This document shows positions 1 to 9,884 of a DNA stretch of 64,000 bases, one piece after another. The DNA is taken from positions 62,001 through 126,000 of the forward strand of contig JABTTQ020001084.1 of NCBI GenBank assembly GCA_016081115.2. The letters run 5' to 3'. The notes under the pieces are model-generated. The model had not been told where the DNA came from. It was given only the letters and a program-made list of their open reading frames with translations, and did not search any database. The position numbers were made by a program, and so were the translations under genes. Each line of letters begins with the position of its first letter. Position 1 is the first letter of the stretch. Source of the stretch: Rehmannia glutinosa. Its lineage: Eukaryota > Streptophyta > Magnoliopsida > Lamiales > Orobanchaceae.

Positions 1-1
1 G

Positions 2-676
2 AGGCTTGAGGAGCAACATGGAATCTATCGAAGGAAAAGCGACGATAATCTCGCCGGAGGATTCACGGGGGGCGAGTACTACAAGGTGCCGGAGAAAATC
101 AATCCAGTGGCGGTTCAGGGCGGGGTTCCCTATTGGACCGATAGGCAGCAGGTTCCAGGCGGAGTTTATCCGACGAGCACCATCAGCAACGAACAGCCAG
201 TTTACATGATGCCGCCTCCGTCGAGTGCGTACAACGCGCCGATGATGAGGCAAGTGACCGGAGCACCGACTCAGGGATACTACACAGTTCAGAGGATGCC
301 GCCGGAGGTCTACAGAGACCAGCAGCAGCAGATGTACAATATGATTCCACAGGCAGCGATGCCTTCGATGGCGGCGGCGCCACAGAAGGCGGCGGGATAT
401 TCTGAGGGTTACGGAATGGTGAGACAAGCGACTACAGGTGGGGTAGGGATGGTCACAGAAGCTGGGTACGCGCAGATGGCGTACGATAGCGGTATGGGGA
501 GACAGGTGATCTATACTGCGCCTGGGGGTGTAATGGGGGCGCCGGCGCAAGTACAAACGGCGGCTCAGTATCAAGCCATGGCTGGAGGCGTGGGCGTCGA
601 TATGCGACAAGCTGGAGCATTGAACCCGGAAACAGGGGGTAAGGGTGTTGCAAAAGTTACGCAAACTTCTGTGTGA
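2..676 (+). CDS. PB1-domain family protein, C-terminal exon (5' part off window)
   Basis: An open frame enters from the left edge and ends in TGA at 674-676, giving about 224 residues. The 5' part lies outside the window, so no start is assigned. The sequence is low-complexity and rich in Q, G, P, M, Y and A. It has stretches such as VPYWTDRQQVPGG, NEQPVYMMPPPSSAYNAP and QGYYTVQRMPPEVYRDQQQQ, which match the disordered tail of plant octicosapeptide/Phox/Bem1p (PB1) proteins as I know the family. The PB1 domain itself would be at the N-terminus and is not visible here. PB1 domains mediate protein-protein oligomerisation; the role of this tail is unknown. The frame is uninterrupted and more GC-rich than its surroundings, as expected of real coding sequence. 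The family assignment rests on recalled similarity of the tail only. Confidence 0.75.
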   Translation, partial: RLEEQHGIYRRKSDDNLAGGFTGGEYYKVPEKINPVAVQGGVPYWTDRQQVPGGVYPTSTISNEQPVYMMPPPSSAYNAPMMRQVTGAPTQGYYTVQRMPPEVYRDQQQQMYNMIPQAAMPSMAAAPQKAAGYSEGYGMVRQATTGGVGMVTEAGYAQMAYDSGMGRQVIYTAPGGVMGAPAQVQTAAQYQAMAGGVGVDMRQAGALNPETGGKGVAKVTQTSV

Positions 677-1470
677 TTATGCGCAATTAGCGTTTTGCCT
701 ATATCATATTATCTGTCAAATTTGAGTGCTTTATGTGGACTAATATGTTTTTTTTTTTTCATATTTTACCTTGTTTTGTATATTCAGTGAAATCGAATGA
801 GTTCTTTTTTGTTCCATTTTAGGATAAATTCATATAGAACATGAATGTTTTCTTAATACGTTTTAAAATTTAAACATTCTAACAAGAGATTAGAGATCCC
901 GTGATCTTCGTCTTCCCCAATTCATTGTTGGAACCATAAAAGTGGAGTTTTCCAAAATTATTATTGTCAATTGGTGGGCGTTATGCGTATTAATGGTGCC
1001 CATGTGTGTGCATCCCAATGATGGATTGGAGGAGAATAGTGTAATTTGCCACCATACTTTTTGAGTGCTTTTGTACATATTGTTTCCTTATGGTCATAAT
1101 CCGTGTAAGTTCTGGTCGATCCTATGCCACCATCGCAGCATACCCATTTGAACGTGTTTTTATTGATATCCGATAGATCTACAAAATTGAAAACCGATAT
1201 TAGAGAGAAGCAGTAACTTAATTAGAGTGAGTGTTTGCTTTTGAAATAATTAACTTATGGCCGTGGTAGAGGTAGGTAGTTGGGAATTATAGTAAATAGA
1301 AGCTGAAAATTAATTAAATTAAGAGTTATTGGGAATCGAAAGTTTATAATTGTTTGCAAAATAGAAGCTGAAAATTGATTAAACTATTAAAGAGTGTTTG
1401 ATGGATCATCATGGATGAGTATAAAAATGTTATTTGTGTGTACAAGTCATACCCAAACACAATTATAAAT
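677..1470. other. 3' UTR and AT-rich intergenic DNA
   Basis: No gene is seen. The first part is presumably the 3' UTR of the PB1-protein gene. Around 1300-1400 the phrase atagaagctgaaaattgat occurs twice about 67 bases apart with small differences, a weak partial tandem repeat. Confidence 0.5.
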
Positions 1471-1892
1471 CTAAGAGCAAGTCTCTTGTGAGACGGTCTC
1501 ACGGATTTCTAAGAGCAAGTCTCTTGTGAGACGGTCTCACGGATCTAAATCCGTGAGACGGACATCTTAAGGGCTCCGTCTTGAAAACATGAACCATGAA
1601 AATAAATTTAAAAATAATAATGAAGCATGATGAAACAAAAATAAACCCTAAAAACATGAACCATGAAAAATAAACTCGAAAAATAAAAATAAATCCAAAA
1701 AATAAAACATAAACCATAAAAAAAACTAAAAATCCTAAAAACCCAAATCAATTAAAAATAAACCCAAGAAACAAAATAAACCCTAAGAAAAATAAAATCT
1801 GAAAAAAAAAAAAAAAACCTTTAAAACTTTGTGTAAGGGCATCGTCTCACGGATCTAAATTCGTGAGACCGTCTCACGCAAGTTTTTGCCTA
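1471..1892. mobile_element. Inverted-repeat MITE with GTGAGACGGTCTCAC termini
   Basis: The left end (1471-1560) contains GTGAGACGGTCTCACGGAT twice, as a 38-bp tandem duplication at 1471 and 1509, followed by its own inverted half. The right end (about 1843-1892) is the imperfect reverse complement, including CGTGAGACCGTCTCACG. The interior is A-rich with repeated aaacatgaaccatgaaaa-like phrases and no coding capacity. This is a short non-autonomous DNA transposon or foldback element. The family is common in asterid genomes as I recall it. No clear target duplication was identified. Confidence 0.6.
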
Positions 1893-2699
1893 AATCTAAA
1901 TACCTTCTTGAGTTTTAAAATTTTGATTAAATGTACCAGAATCAAATTAGAAGCTAAAGTCTAGAAATCATTTTTTTTTATTGTTCTCAAATACTTCCAC
2001 GTTATACAATTGATGCTCCATCGCACTGCAGCATCGAATGGATGACTTGTACAGTCATTTCGCAATTTATGCTATATTTTCTTTTCTGACATTTAAGAAA
2101 ACTGCTCAGAGCTGTTGAAATTCCTATCTTTTGTGTGTATATTAGTTTTCTATCTCCTTTTCGTTTTCTTTATATCATTATTTAGCTTGCATTAAATTGA
2201 ATGTATATTCTTTTGGATTTTGAGGTAAATAAGTAGAAGGTAGATTGTTTGAAATAAATTATATTATATTTGGATGAAAGGATTTGAATTTGAGGATATG
2301 ACTAGTAGGAAGGATATTAAATGACATAAAATTATCTGTTTTTTTGTTATAAATTTAGAATTTATAATGAGTTTAATATTTTTTTGGTCAAAATCAGTTC
2401 AAATCATGCTCACTCTTATTTTTTTAATATATAAAAAAATGTTCAATTATTGGCATATCCCCTACGTTATTATTGTTTTTTTGTTGGTCTATATTAGTTA
2501 AACAACCATGCACGTCCATATTATGTGATACCTACAAATTGAAAATGTACTTTTATTTTGTATTCATATACAAGAGTATTATATTTATATTTTATATATG
2601 TGACGTGCACATATTATTATAATTTATATGTATGCATCGATGTGTTAAAAAGCAAGCGCGCTAGCGCTAGTGGCGACAGGATGTGGCTTAACCCTTAGG
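1893..2699. other. AT-rich intergenic DNA
   Basis: No gene, RNA or well-delimited repeat is recognised between the MITE and the left target duplication of the three-LTR element. Confidence 0.5.
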
Positions 2700-2704
2700 T
2701 GGGG

Positions 2705-3034
2705 TGATGGAGATATGATATATCTTTTAGGATTTTAGATTATCTTATATTTTAGGAAGTGATTTATGTTTAGGAGTCTTTTATTCTGGTTTATCTTTTA
2801 ATGATTCTCGATTATCTTTTAATGTTTTCTAATTAAGTTAGGACTTTTAGTTTGGTCTTATAAATAGTTGTTTTACTATTATTTTTAGGAGGTTGAATAT
2901 TATTAAGATTTGAGATTTATTCTCCAAGCAATAAAGAATTCTATTGCTTTGTTCAATACTTCCTAGGTATTCTTGAGAATCAACGGTAGTATTTGTGTTC
3001 TTTCTTTGTTTCTTGCTACGCTCCCGTCGCATCG
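2705..3034 (+). repeat. LTR 1 of the three-LTR element
   Basis: 330 bp, starting TGATGGAGATATG. It contains a TATA-like CTTATAAATAG at about 2858 and the conserved GAATCAACGGTAGTATTTG near its 3' end. It ends GCATCG where LTR 3 has GCATCA, so the terminal CA is mutated here. Confidence 0.9.
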
Positions 3035-3094
3035 ATTGGTATTGAGAGACAGTCTACGCTCCCGAACCATGTTGTCGGACAGGATCCACAACGC

Positions 3095-4141
3095 ATGAAC
3101 GAGCGATCGCCAGCATCCAATCCGTCAGATCCAGCGATCGACTTGTTGACACAACGGATAATCACGCCCGCATCCAAAGAACAGGAATTTTTCGGCGTCG
3201 TCACCGCCAACCTCATGGCCGACCGAGATCTAGCGTGCGAGGTAGGCAACGGAGGCAATAGTCGAAACTATTGCGGTGGATGTGGTATTGATTTTTATCT
3301 GTCCTCATATGTTTCATCAAACAAGGATGATGGTGGATATGATGGGCCACCAATTTTTGATGAAGAAATCGACAACACTATTATGGAGGTTGTCTACGAT
3401 GAGCCTCCAAACTTTGACGAGGAGATTGGTGATTATAATGGGCCACCTATCTTTGATACGGAAGGTGACGATATAATTTCAATGGTTGGCTACGAAGAAC
3501 CTTCAAAGTTTGACGAGGAGATTGATGGTTATGATGGGCCACCTATATTTGACATGGAAGGTGACGATACAATTTCACTAATTGACTACACAAAATCACT
3601 GAAGTTTGACACAGATGAATGTGGTTATGACAGATCATTAATTTTCGACAAAAAAATTGAGGTGGGAACATATGTAGTGGGGCAGTACTATCATGCACTA
3701 CAGATCCTGCCACATGTTCTCAATTATATGAGAACAGAATGTACGACCACACATTTTTCTGAATCTTGGAATGATGGAGTTCTAGTAATGGTTTCGGATT
3801 TGGTAGATATAAAGGATTTAAATGGGTTGAAGATATTCGTAAAAAGTTGTTTTCTTACTTCTCGAGAAAAAGGATACTTTGTTCTCAATGATCTTTTTCA
3901 CTCTCTAGACGAAGAACAGATGTTGCAACAGCAACACCCAATTACTTGTTTACTTCATAGCAATCATGATTCCGAGATAAATTGCTCCAGTTGTTCAACA
4001 TGCCAAAATTCCAAATATAAGTTGTATCTTATTTTCTCGCCTCGTCCTCCTCGTGCCCCTCCATGGTTTGACAATTCTTTGATCTCCTTCCGATTCGAGG
4101 ACGAATCGTTTCGACCTGAGGAGAGAATGATGGAGATATGA
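3095..4141 (+). CDS. Non-autonomous retroelement protein with acidic YDGPPIFDEE-type repeats (body 1)
   Basis: An open frame of 348 codons runs from the first ATG after the primer-binding site, through the whole first body, and stops 14 bases inside LTR 2. The first 55 or so residues (LLTQRI..ANLMADRDLACEV) resemble the start of a gypsy-type gag. The middle (about residues 75-190) is a degenerate acidic array built on GPPIFD, EEIDGYDGPPIFDMEGDD and EEPSKFDEEI phrases, about six units. A Cys cluster (CSSCSTCQNSK) lies near residue 310, and the end (FEDESFRPEER) sits over the polypurine tract. No enzyme motif is present. I know no function for the acidic array; similar FDEE-rich tails occur in plant gypsy-derived proteins. 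It is probably not a host gene. Codon use gives no independent support for expression. Confidence 0.55.
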   Translation: MNERSPASNPSDPAIDLLTQRIITPASKEQEFFGVVTANLMADRDLACEVGNGGNSRNYCGGCGIDFYLSSYVSSNKDDGGYDGPPIFDEEIDNTIMEVVYDEPPNFDEEIGDYNGPPIFDTEGDDIISMVGYEEPSKFDEEIDGYDGPPIFDMEGDDTISLIDYTKSLKFDTDECGYDRSLIFDKKIEVGTYVVGQYYHALQILPHVLNYMRTECTTTHFSESWNDGVLVMVSDLVDIKDLNGLKIFVKSCFLTSREKGYFVLNDLFHSLDEEQMLQQQHPITCLLHSNHDSEINCSSCSTCQNSKYKLYLIFSPRPPRAPPWFDNSLISFRFEDESFRPEERMMEI

Positions 4142-4457
4142 TATATCTTTTAGGATTTTAGATTATCTTATATTTTAGGAAGTGATTTATGTTTAGGAGT
4201 CTTTTATTCGGTTTATCTTTTAATGATTTCGACTTATCTTTTAATGTTTTCTAATTAAGTTAGGACTTTTAGTTTGGTCTTATAAATAGTTGTTTTACTA
4301 TTATTTTTAGGAGGTTGAATATTATTAAGATTTGAGATTTATTCTCCAAGCAATAAAGAATTTATTGCTTTGTTCAATACTTCCGGTATTCTTGAGAATC
4401 AACGGTAGTATTTGTGTTCTTTCTTCATGCTTTCACGCTACGCTCCCGCCCGCATCG
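4128..4457 (+). repeat. LTR 2 (shared middle LTR)
   Basis: 330 bp, aligned end to end with LTRs 1 and 3, with scattered single-base differences and short indels. It serves as the 3' LTR of body 1 and the 5' LTR of body 2. Confidence 0.9.
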
Positions 4458-4515
4458 TTGGTATTCGAGACCGCCCACGCTCCCGAACCATGTTGTCGAC
4501 ACAGATCCACAACGC

Positions 4516-5553
4516 ATGAACGACATCGCATGCATCCGTCAGCGGATCGACTTGTTGACACAACGGATAATCACGTTCCGCATCCAAAGAACAGAATTTT
4601 TCGTCGCTGCCACCGCCAACCTCATGGCCGACCGAGATCTAGCGTGCGAGGTAGGTAGAACGGAGGCAATAGTCGAAACTATTGCGGTGGATGTGGTATT
4701 GATTTTTATCTGTCCTCATATGTTTCATCAAACAAGGATGATGGTGGATATGATGGGCCACCAATTTTTGATGAAGAAATCGACAACACTATTATGGAGG
4801 TTGTCTACGATGAGCCTCCAAACTTTGTGAGGAGATTGGTGATTATAATGGGCCACCTATCTTTGATACGGAAGGTGACGATATAATTTCGATGGTTGGC
4901 TACGAAGAACCTTCAAAGTTTGACGAGGAGATTGATGGTTATGATGGGCCACCTATATTTGACATGGAAGGTGACGATACAATTTCACTAATTGACTACA
5001 CAAAATCACTGAAGTTTGACACAGATGAATGTGGTTATGACAGATCATTAATTTTCGACAAAAAAATTGAGGTGGGAACATATGTAGTGGGGCAGTACTA
5101 TCATGCACTACAGATCTTGCCACATGTTCTCAATTATATGAGAAGAATGAATGTACGACCACACATTTTTCTGAATCTTGGAATGATGGAGTTCTAGTAA
5201 TGGTTTCGGATTTGGTAGATATAAAGGATTTAAATGGGTTGAAGATATTCGTAAAAAGTTGTTTTCTTACTTCTCGAGAAAAAGGATACTTTGTTCTCAA
5301 TGATCTTTTTCACTCTCTAGACGAAGAACAGATGTTGCAACAGCAACACCCAATTACTTGTTTACTTCATAGCAATCATGATTCCGAGATAAATTGCTCC
5401 AGTTGTTCAACATGCCAAAATTCCAAATATAAGTTGTATCTTATTTTCTCGCCTCGTCCTCCTCGTGCCCCTCCATGGTTTGACAATTCTTTGATCTCCC
5501 TTCCGATTCGAGGACGAATCGTTTCGACCCCGGAGAGAATGATGGAGATATGA
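4516..5553 (+). pseudogene. Second copy of the acidic-repeat retroelement ORF, frameshifted
   Basis: This is the counterpart of the 3095-4141 frame in the second body. Its ATG lies at 4516, in the same context (CAACGCATGAACGA). The reading frame differs from copy 1 after the shared DRDLACEVG phrase because of a short indel near 4655. It breaks again at about 4827 (AACTTTGTGAGG here against AACTTTGACGAGG in copy 1), and a stop at about 5195 splits the rest. A CC/CCC length change at about 5500 also alters the C-terminal frame. The acidic GPPIFDMEGDD units are still readable in pieces at 4892-5197. It has no catalytic domain, like copy 1. Confidence 0.75.
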
Positions 5554-5866
5554 TATATCTTTTAGGATTTTAGATTATCTTATATTTTAGGAAGTGATTT
5601 ATGTTTAGGAGTCTTTTATTCTGGTTTATCTTTTAATGATTCTGACTTATCTTTTAATGTTTTCTAATTAAGTTAGGACTTTTAGTTTGGTCTTATAAAT
5701 AGTTGTTTTACTATTATTTTTAGGAGGTTGAATATTATTAAGATTTGAGATTTATTCTCCAAGCAATAAAGAATTCTATTGCTTTGTTCAATACTTCCGG
5801 TATTCTTGAGAATCAACGGTAGTATTTGTGTTCTTTGCTGTTCTTGCTACGCTCCCGTCTGCATCA
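5540..5866 (+). repeat. LTR 3 of the three-LTR element
   Basis: 327 bp, ending GTCTGCATCA at 5866 and followed directly by the TGGGG target duplication. It keeps the canonical TG...CA termini and so fixes the right end of the insertion. Confidence 0.9.
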
Positions 5867-5871
5867 TGGGG

Positions 5872-6005
5872 CCTGGGCGGGGTTAGGCGGGACATGGACG
5901 GAGTTAGGCGGGGCGTAATCAGAAGAATAACGTAGGCAGATAAGGGAGGCCTAGTGCCTAAGCAGGGACTAATCGGGACTAGGTGGAGATTTTTAGAACA
6001 ATTGT
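5872..6005. repeat. G-rich degenerate GGCGGGG/CTAGGCG-type repeat fragment
   Basis: A GC-rich patch with GGGGTTAGGCGGGACATGG, GGAGTTAGGCGGGGCG and GGACTAATCGGGACTAGG. A related sequence in the opposite sense (CTGCCTAGGTGCTAATTCCC) is found at about 25040-25130. Probably an old dispersed repeat; class unknown. Confidence 0.35.
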
Positions 6006-6097
6006 ATGCATACATTTCAAATAAACATTTAATGGGATTCGGATCCTACCCGACTGAAATAAAAATTACACAAAACACACTTATTCATAAATTAAAG

Positions 6098-6549
6098 TAA
6101 CATTGCAAATGTTTTTTTTTTTTTTTTTTTTGATAACTCGCCTTCCGCTTTTTACCGACTATGCCTGAGGACAACGGCTCCGGCTCCTCATTTGCTGCCT
6201 TAAGGTAAACCGCGGATGTGCACGCACGACGGCGCGTTGATGGCCGGGTCTCGCGACGTACAACCAGATCCTCCTGTAAAGAGAACAATTATGTTCGACC
6301 CCAATCTACTAATAACGATCTCTCCCGAATCGAACCACACCGGATGCTTTATTCAAGATGAGTTCCCACCAAATCTTCACCACCACTCGCATATGCCCGG
6401 GAGCAATTTGATGGAGCAGGGATATGAACCCCGACCTCCACCCCACAAACAATTTGATGGAGCGAGAATTTGAATCCTCGACCTCCACCCCACAATCTTG
6501 TGGTGGCAAAAAGTGAAAAAAGCCCACAGTTGGTTACATTGCAAATGTT
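6098..6549 (-). mobile_element. SINE-like retroposon with poly(A) tail and 12-14-bp TSD
   Basis: A poly(T) run (6112-6131) marks the A-tail of a minus-strand insertion about 420 bp long. ACATTGCAAATG occurs at 6100-6111 directly before the poly(T) and again at 6536-6547 at the far end, a classical retroposition target duplication. Read on the minus strand, the 5' half contains a tandem pair of about 50-bp units (GGGGTGGAGGTCG followed by GGATTCAAATTCTCG or GGGGTTCATATCCC). These resemble tRNA B-box sequence (GGTTCRANNCC). A further GGTTCGATTCGGG lies downstream. There is no coding capacity. The tRNA-derived origin is inference; the duplication and tail are seen directly. Confidence 0.7.
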
Positions 6550-7112
6550 ATGTTCGCTAAGAAATGCGAATTGATGGTAAGTAGATAGACATTTCTTAAA
6601 AAAGTTTGTCATAAGAAATAAAACTGACAAATTAGATATAATTTTGCCATCTATTTAGATACTATCCAAATAAATTTGAGAATGGTTGAATAAATATATA
6701 ATACTAATCATACATAATTTATCGATTCATAATAAATTTAAATAATATCCTACTATCTCATAAGCAGTTTTTCACCAAACACAAACGTCAGCTGGTGGAT
6801 AGTTGTTTCTCCAATAATTATAGTACCAAGTGTCTGAGGTTGACGAGCACAAATTAATGCATTAGTTAATTAGTTGTAGTCAAGGGAAGACTTTATGGCT
6901 TCAACTTTTCACCAATTCACATTAGATGATATATATAGCCCTATTCACAAATGAATATTCATTTGTTTTTCTTGTTAGGAATATATCCACATATTTCCAG
7001 AAAAAAAGGAATATATCCACATAAAATATCTTATTTCTTCAAAAAAATAATTGTCCTCTAATTAGTATTGTAATCTAATTGAATTTAATTGGTCAAAGTC
7101 AAGCCAATCGCA

Positions 7113-7152
<40 letters not shown>

Positions 7153-8554
7153 TTTATTATTTTTAAAAATATAAGATCATTAGTTTTGGAGCTCAACTTT
7201 TGAACTTTATAAATGATACCAGAACTTGATTTTTTTTCTAACAAAAAAGATATATTTAACAAAAAAAGAATATGAAAAAGGGAGCTAGATAATTAGGGGA
7301 GAAAGATAGAAGCAAGATGGCAAGATGGAATTTGTACAGACAAGTGGAAATTGCGTCCACATCAATGGTCCCTACAATTTGCCTTATCTTTTGTTTCAAG
7401 CTTCCATTTTTCTATCATTTTATTTCCTTTCAACTTCCCCAAACATTTCCCCACTTCCATACTCAAGATTTTCATAATCAAATATTCCGGGCGATTTTTC
7501 TCACATCAAGAAATAAAAGTTTTAGACACATATACTATCTTTTATTTCAAAATGGTATTTCATCTCTTATTTCAGCAAAATGATGATTGTCACATTTCTT
7601 TTTATCGATTATCAGTTGTCATATAAAATCCTCCAATTTATCTTGTACCTTTTATAATTATATGTGCTTCAAGGAGAGGTCTTCATGGAGAAGCCTCTCA
7701 AAAAGATAGCGACATGCTTCTCGGGTAGCAACCTGAATACAATTATCAATCTTTATTTTGGTCATGCAGTTGAGATGTAAGTTTTCAGGCACTTGGTAAT
7801 TGTCATCTAACAAAATAGAAGATTAAATACTATTTTGAAATAGAATATCTCATCCATTTTAGATGTAGTGTCGCAGTCTAATAAGATAGGGTCTTTTTCA
7901 TACAGATATTTCAAGAAACAATAACCAAGATTTCTAGTTTAAAAAAAAATCTGGATTGTAATGATAACATTATCCTTTCAATCATTTTGGATTATATAAT
8001 CCTATTATCTTGGCGTGGACGTTGTTTTAGGCTAATAAAGAATGACTCCTCCTCTTGCTTTTGGCCATGTCTTACCCAGAAGAATATCAATGGAAATATC
8101 CTACAAATTATATAAACAAATTAAATGTTAATTTTAAGAGTGATAGTGAAAGAACCCTAATTTATAGTGTTTATTTATTATAATTTAATTGGAGATTATT
8201 CGTAAGTTTAAGATTGGGACCACTTTGTAAAAGAGGGGACACGTTAGTCACACTTAAGTTTTCTCGCATGCTGTGTGCAAATTATTGGTGACTACAACAT
8301 TTTTTTTTATGTTTCTCATAAGGTCAAATACGGTTGAAATATATCCCCACAATGATTGATTTTTTTATTTAGGAATAAGAGAATTATTTTTTTATAATCA
8401 AATGAATTTTATTTATTTATAAAAGAAACTTACAACTGAAAAAAATAATACTAATAATAATTTAAAAATAAAGATAATTATGTATATAAACAATTATATT
8501 AATTTTTGAAATATTTATGGCGTTGCTTGTTGACCCCGACCACCGCCGTCCCCG
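6550..8554. other. AT-rich intergenic DNA
   Basis: No gene is supported. The region holds an (ATT)n microsatellite at 7114-7152 and otherwise only AT-rich sequence. Open frames near 7317-7626 have no recognisable domain and biased, low-complexity content. Confidence 0.5.
7114..7152. repeat. (ATT)n microsatellite
   Basis: About twelve uninterrupted ATT units, then imperfect continuation to about 7165. Confidence 0.95.
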
Positions 8555-8784
8555 GTGGAATATCGGATGGGATCTTCTATTCCAAAACCATGTTTCATCT
8601 CCTATTCCAACCGTGTGGATGGTTGACACGTGTATTACACATACCATATTAGAACCCTACAATTTCGCTTGATTTATGCTTGAAAATTAACATGGTAAGT
8701 GTAATACACGTGTCAATCATCCATTGGGTTGAAATAGGAGATAAAACACAGTTTTGGATTAGAAGATCCCATCCGGTGTAATAT
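8555..8784. mobile_element. Foldback MITE with about 85-bp arms and 9-bp TSD
   Basis: The left arm (8564 to about 8645, starting CGGATGGGATCTTCTA) is the imperfect reverse complement of the right arm (about 8690-8775, ending TAGAAGATCCCATCCG). They leave a spacer of about 45 bp, so the element is nearly all hairpin. Directly outside lie GTGGAATAT (8555-8563) and GTGTAATAT (8776-8784), matching at 8 of 9 positions. A 9-bp duplication is characteristic of the Mutator superfamily. The arms contain ACACGTGTATTACAC-like sequence. There is no coding capacity. Confidence 0.75.
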
Positions 8785-9035
8785 GTACGTTAAATACATG
8801 CATGTAAAGTGTTGCACTCGACATTAAACATTTACCGAGATTCAATTATGGGTTCTTTATTATTTGCCATGAAAATAATAAAATAGCAATTTACCTTATT
8901 CGAAAGGAAAATGAGCTGAATTTAATACACGAAGTTCTTTTTCATATTATGTAGAAAATTCTTCTTTTAAAAAAAAAATAAAAAATTAGAAGATTCTTAT
9001 TTTTTACTTGATGTAAAGTTCCATATTAAGTCAGG
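8785..9035. other. AT-rich spacer
   Basis: Nothing is recognised between the foldback element and the TRIM. Confidence 0.5.
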
Positions 9036-9039
9036 CTAG

Positions 9040-9289
9040 TGTCACGCCCCCTGACATTGGGGTGTTTTTCGCTACGACTACTAGTTGATTGTGATGAGAA
9101 TGACTGTACATGTGGCTTTAGTCGGTTGATTTGTGGCTACGTGCGTATAACCATTTGGATGTTCAGACAAGCCTACCCGAATAAGTTCGGGGAGCTTGTC
9201 GCTAGTCGTGGACTTGACGGTGAAGAAGAGAATTGGTCAGAGTGCCGTGCAGGCAACGTATGGGGGCCGAAATGGCTAGGCCCGTGACA
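9040..9289 (+). repeat. TRIM 5' LTR (internally deleted)
   Basis: 250 bp. It is co-linear with the 3' LTR except for a missing block of about 104 bp after GAAGAGAATTGG. Confidence 0.88.
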
Positions 9290-9526
9290 GGTAGTATCAG
9301 AGCCAGCGTTTGCATTCCGTGGTTGCATCAAGCACTCTTACCAAGAGGTGGTGGAGTAGGCACGGGAGCAGAACATGTTGGGTGATCATTTGGGATTTCT
9401 TTCTGGTCTCCGAGTGCGATTGGTGTGCGAGGGGCACATGGGTGGGCTGCCAAGGGGGCGTCGTTGATGCACTTCGGGTAAAGCAGATCGTGAACGAGGG
9501 CGTACACCACATTAGGTGGGGGAGAA

Positions 9527-9880
9527 TGTCACGCCCCGTGACATTAGGGTGTCTTTCGCTACGACTACTGGTGGATTGTGATGAGAATGACTGTATATGT
9601 TGATTCAGTCAGCTAGTTTGTAGGTACGTGCATATGACCCTTCGGATATTCAGGCAGGCCTACCCGGCTAAGTTTGAGGAGCTTGTCGCTAGTCGTGGAC
9701 TTGACGGTGAAGAAGAGAATTGGACATCCCTATCCAAAGTAGTCGAATGCTGGAGCCGCATTCCTGATGAGCCCAAGGCAAGGCGAAACTAGTGGTTGTC
9801 CTGAGGAATAGGCTGACCTCAGGTGATCCGGAGCGCCGGATGGGCAATGTGTAAGGGCTGGAATGGCTAGGCCCGTAACA
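9527..9880 (+). repeat. TRIM 3' LTR
   Basis: 354 bp, from TGTCACGCCCC to CCCGTAACA; it carries the full-length version of the repeat. Confidence 0.88.
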
Positions 9881-9884
9881 CTAG

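Larger units (their letters stand above)
2700..5871 (+). mobile_element. Tandem LTR retroelement: three LTRs, two internal bodies, 5-bp TSD
   Basis: Three near-identical copies of a 330-bp sequence beginning TGATGGAGATATG lie at 2705-3034, 4128-4457 and 5540-5866. They separate two homologous internal bodies of about 1.09 kb (3035-4127 and 4458-5539). The direct duplication TGGGG sits immediately outside the array at 2700-2704 and 5867-5871, so the array is flanked as one insertion. Each body starts with a tRNA-Met-like primer site (TTGGTATTGAGAG at 3036; TTGGTATTCGAGAC at 4458) and ends in a purine tract (GAGGAGAGAA; CGGAGAGAA) just before the next LTR. No protease, reverse transcriptase or integrase is encoded, so the element is non-autonomous. 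The layout fits unequal recombination between LTRs of sister copies. Confidence 0.9.
9036..9884 (+). mobile_element. TRIM (terminal-repeat retrotransposon in miniature)
   Basis: Two direct repeats beginning TGTCACGCCCC and ending in CA (9040-9289, ending GGCCCGTGACA; 9527-9880, ending GGCCCGTAACA) bracket a 237-bp interior. Immediately after the first repeat is a tRNA-Met primer-binding site (TAGTATCAGAGCC at 9292), and immediately before the second is a polypurine tract (GGTGGGGGAGAA). CTAG flanks both ends (9036-9039 and 9881-9884). The 841-bp size, lack of coding and LTR signals fit a TRIM. LTR 1 is about 104 bp shorter than LTR 2 because a block present at about 9722-9830 is missing. Confidence 0.9.
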
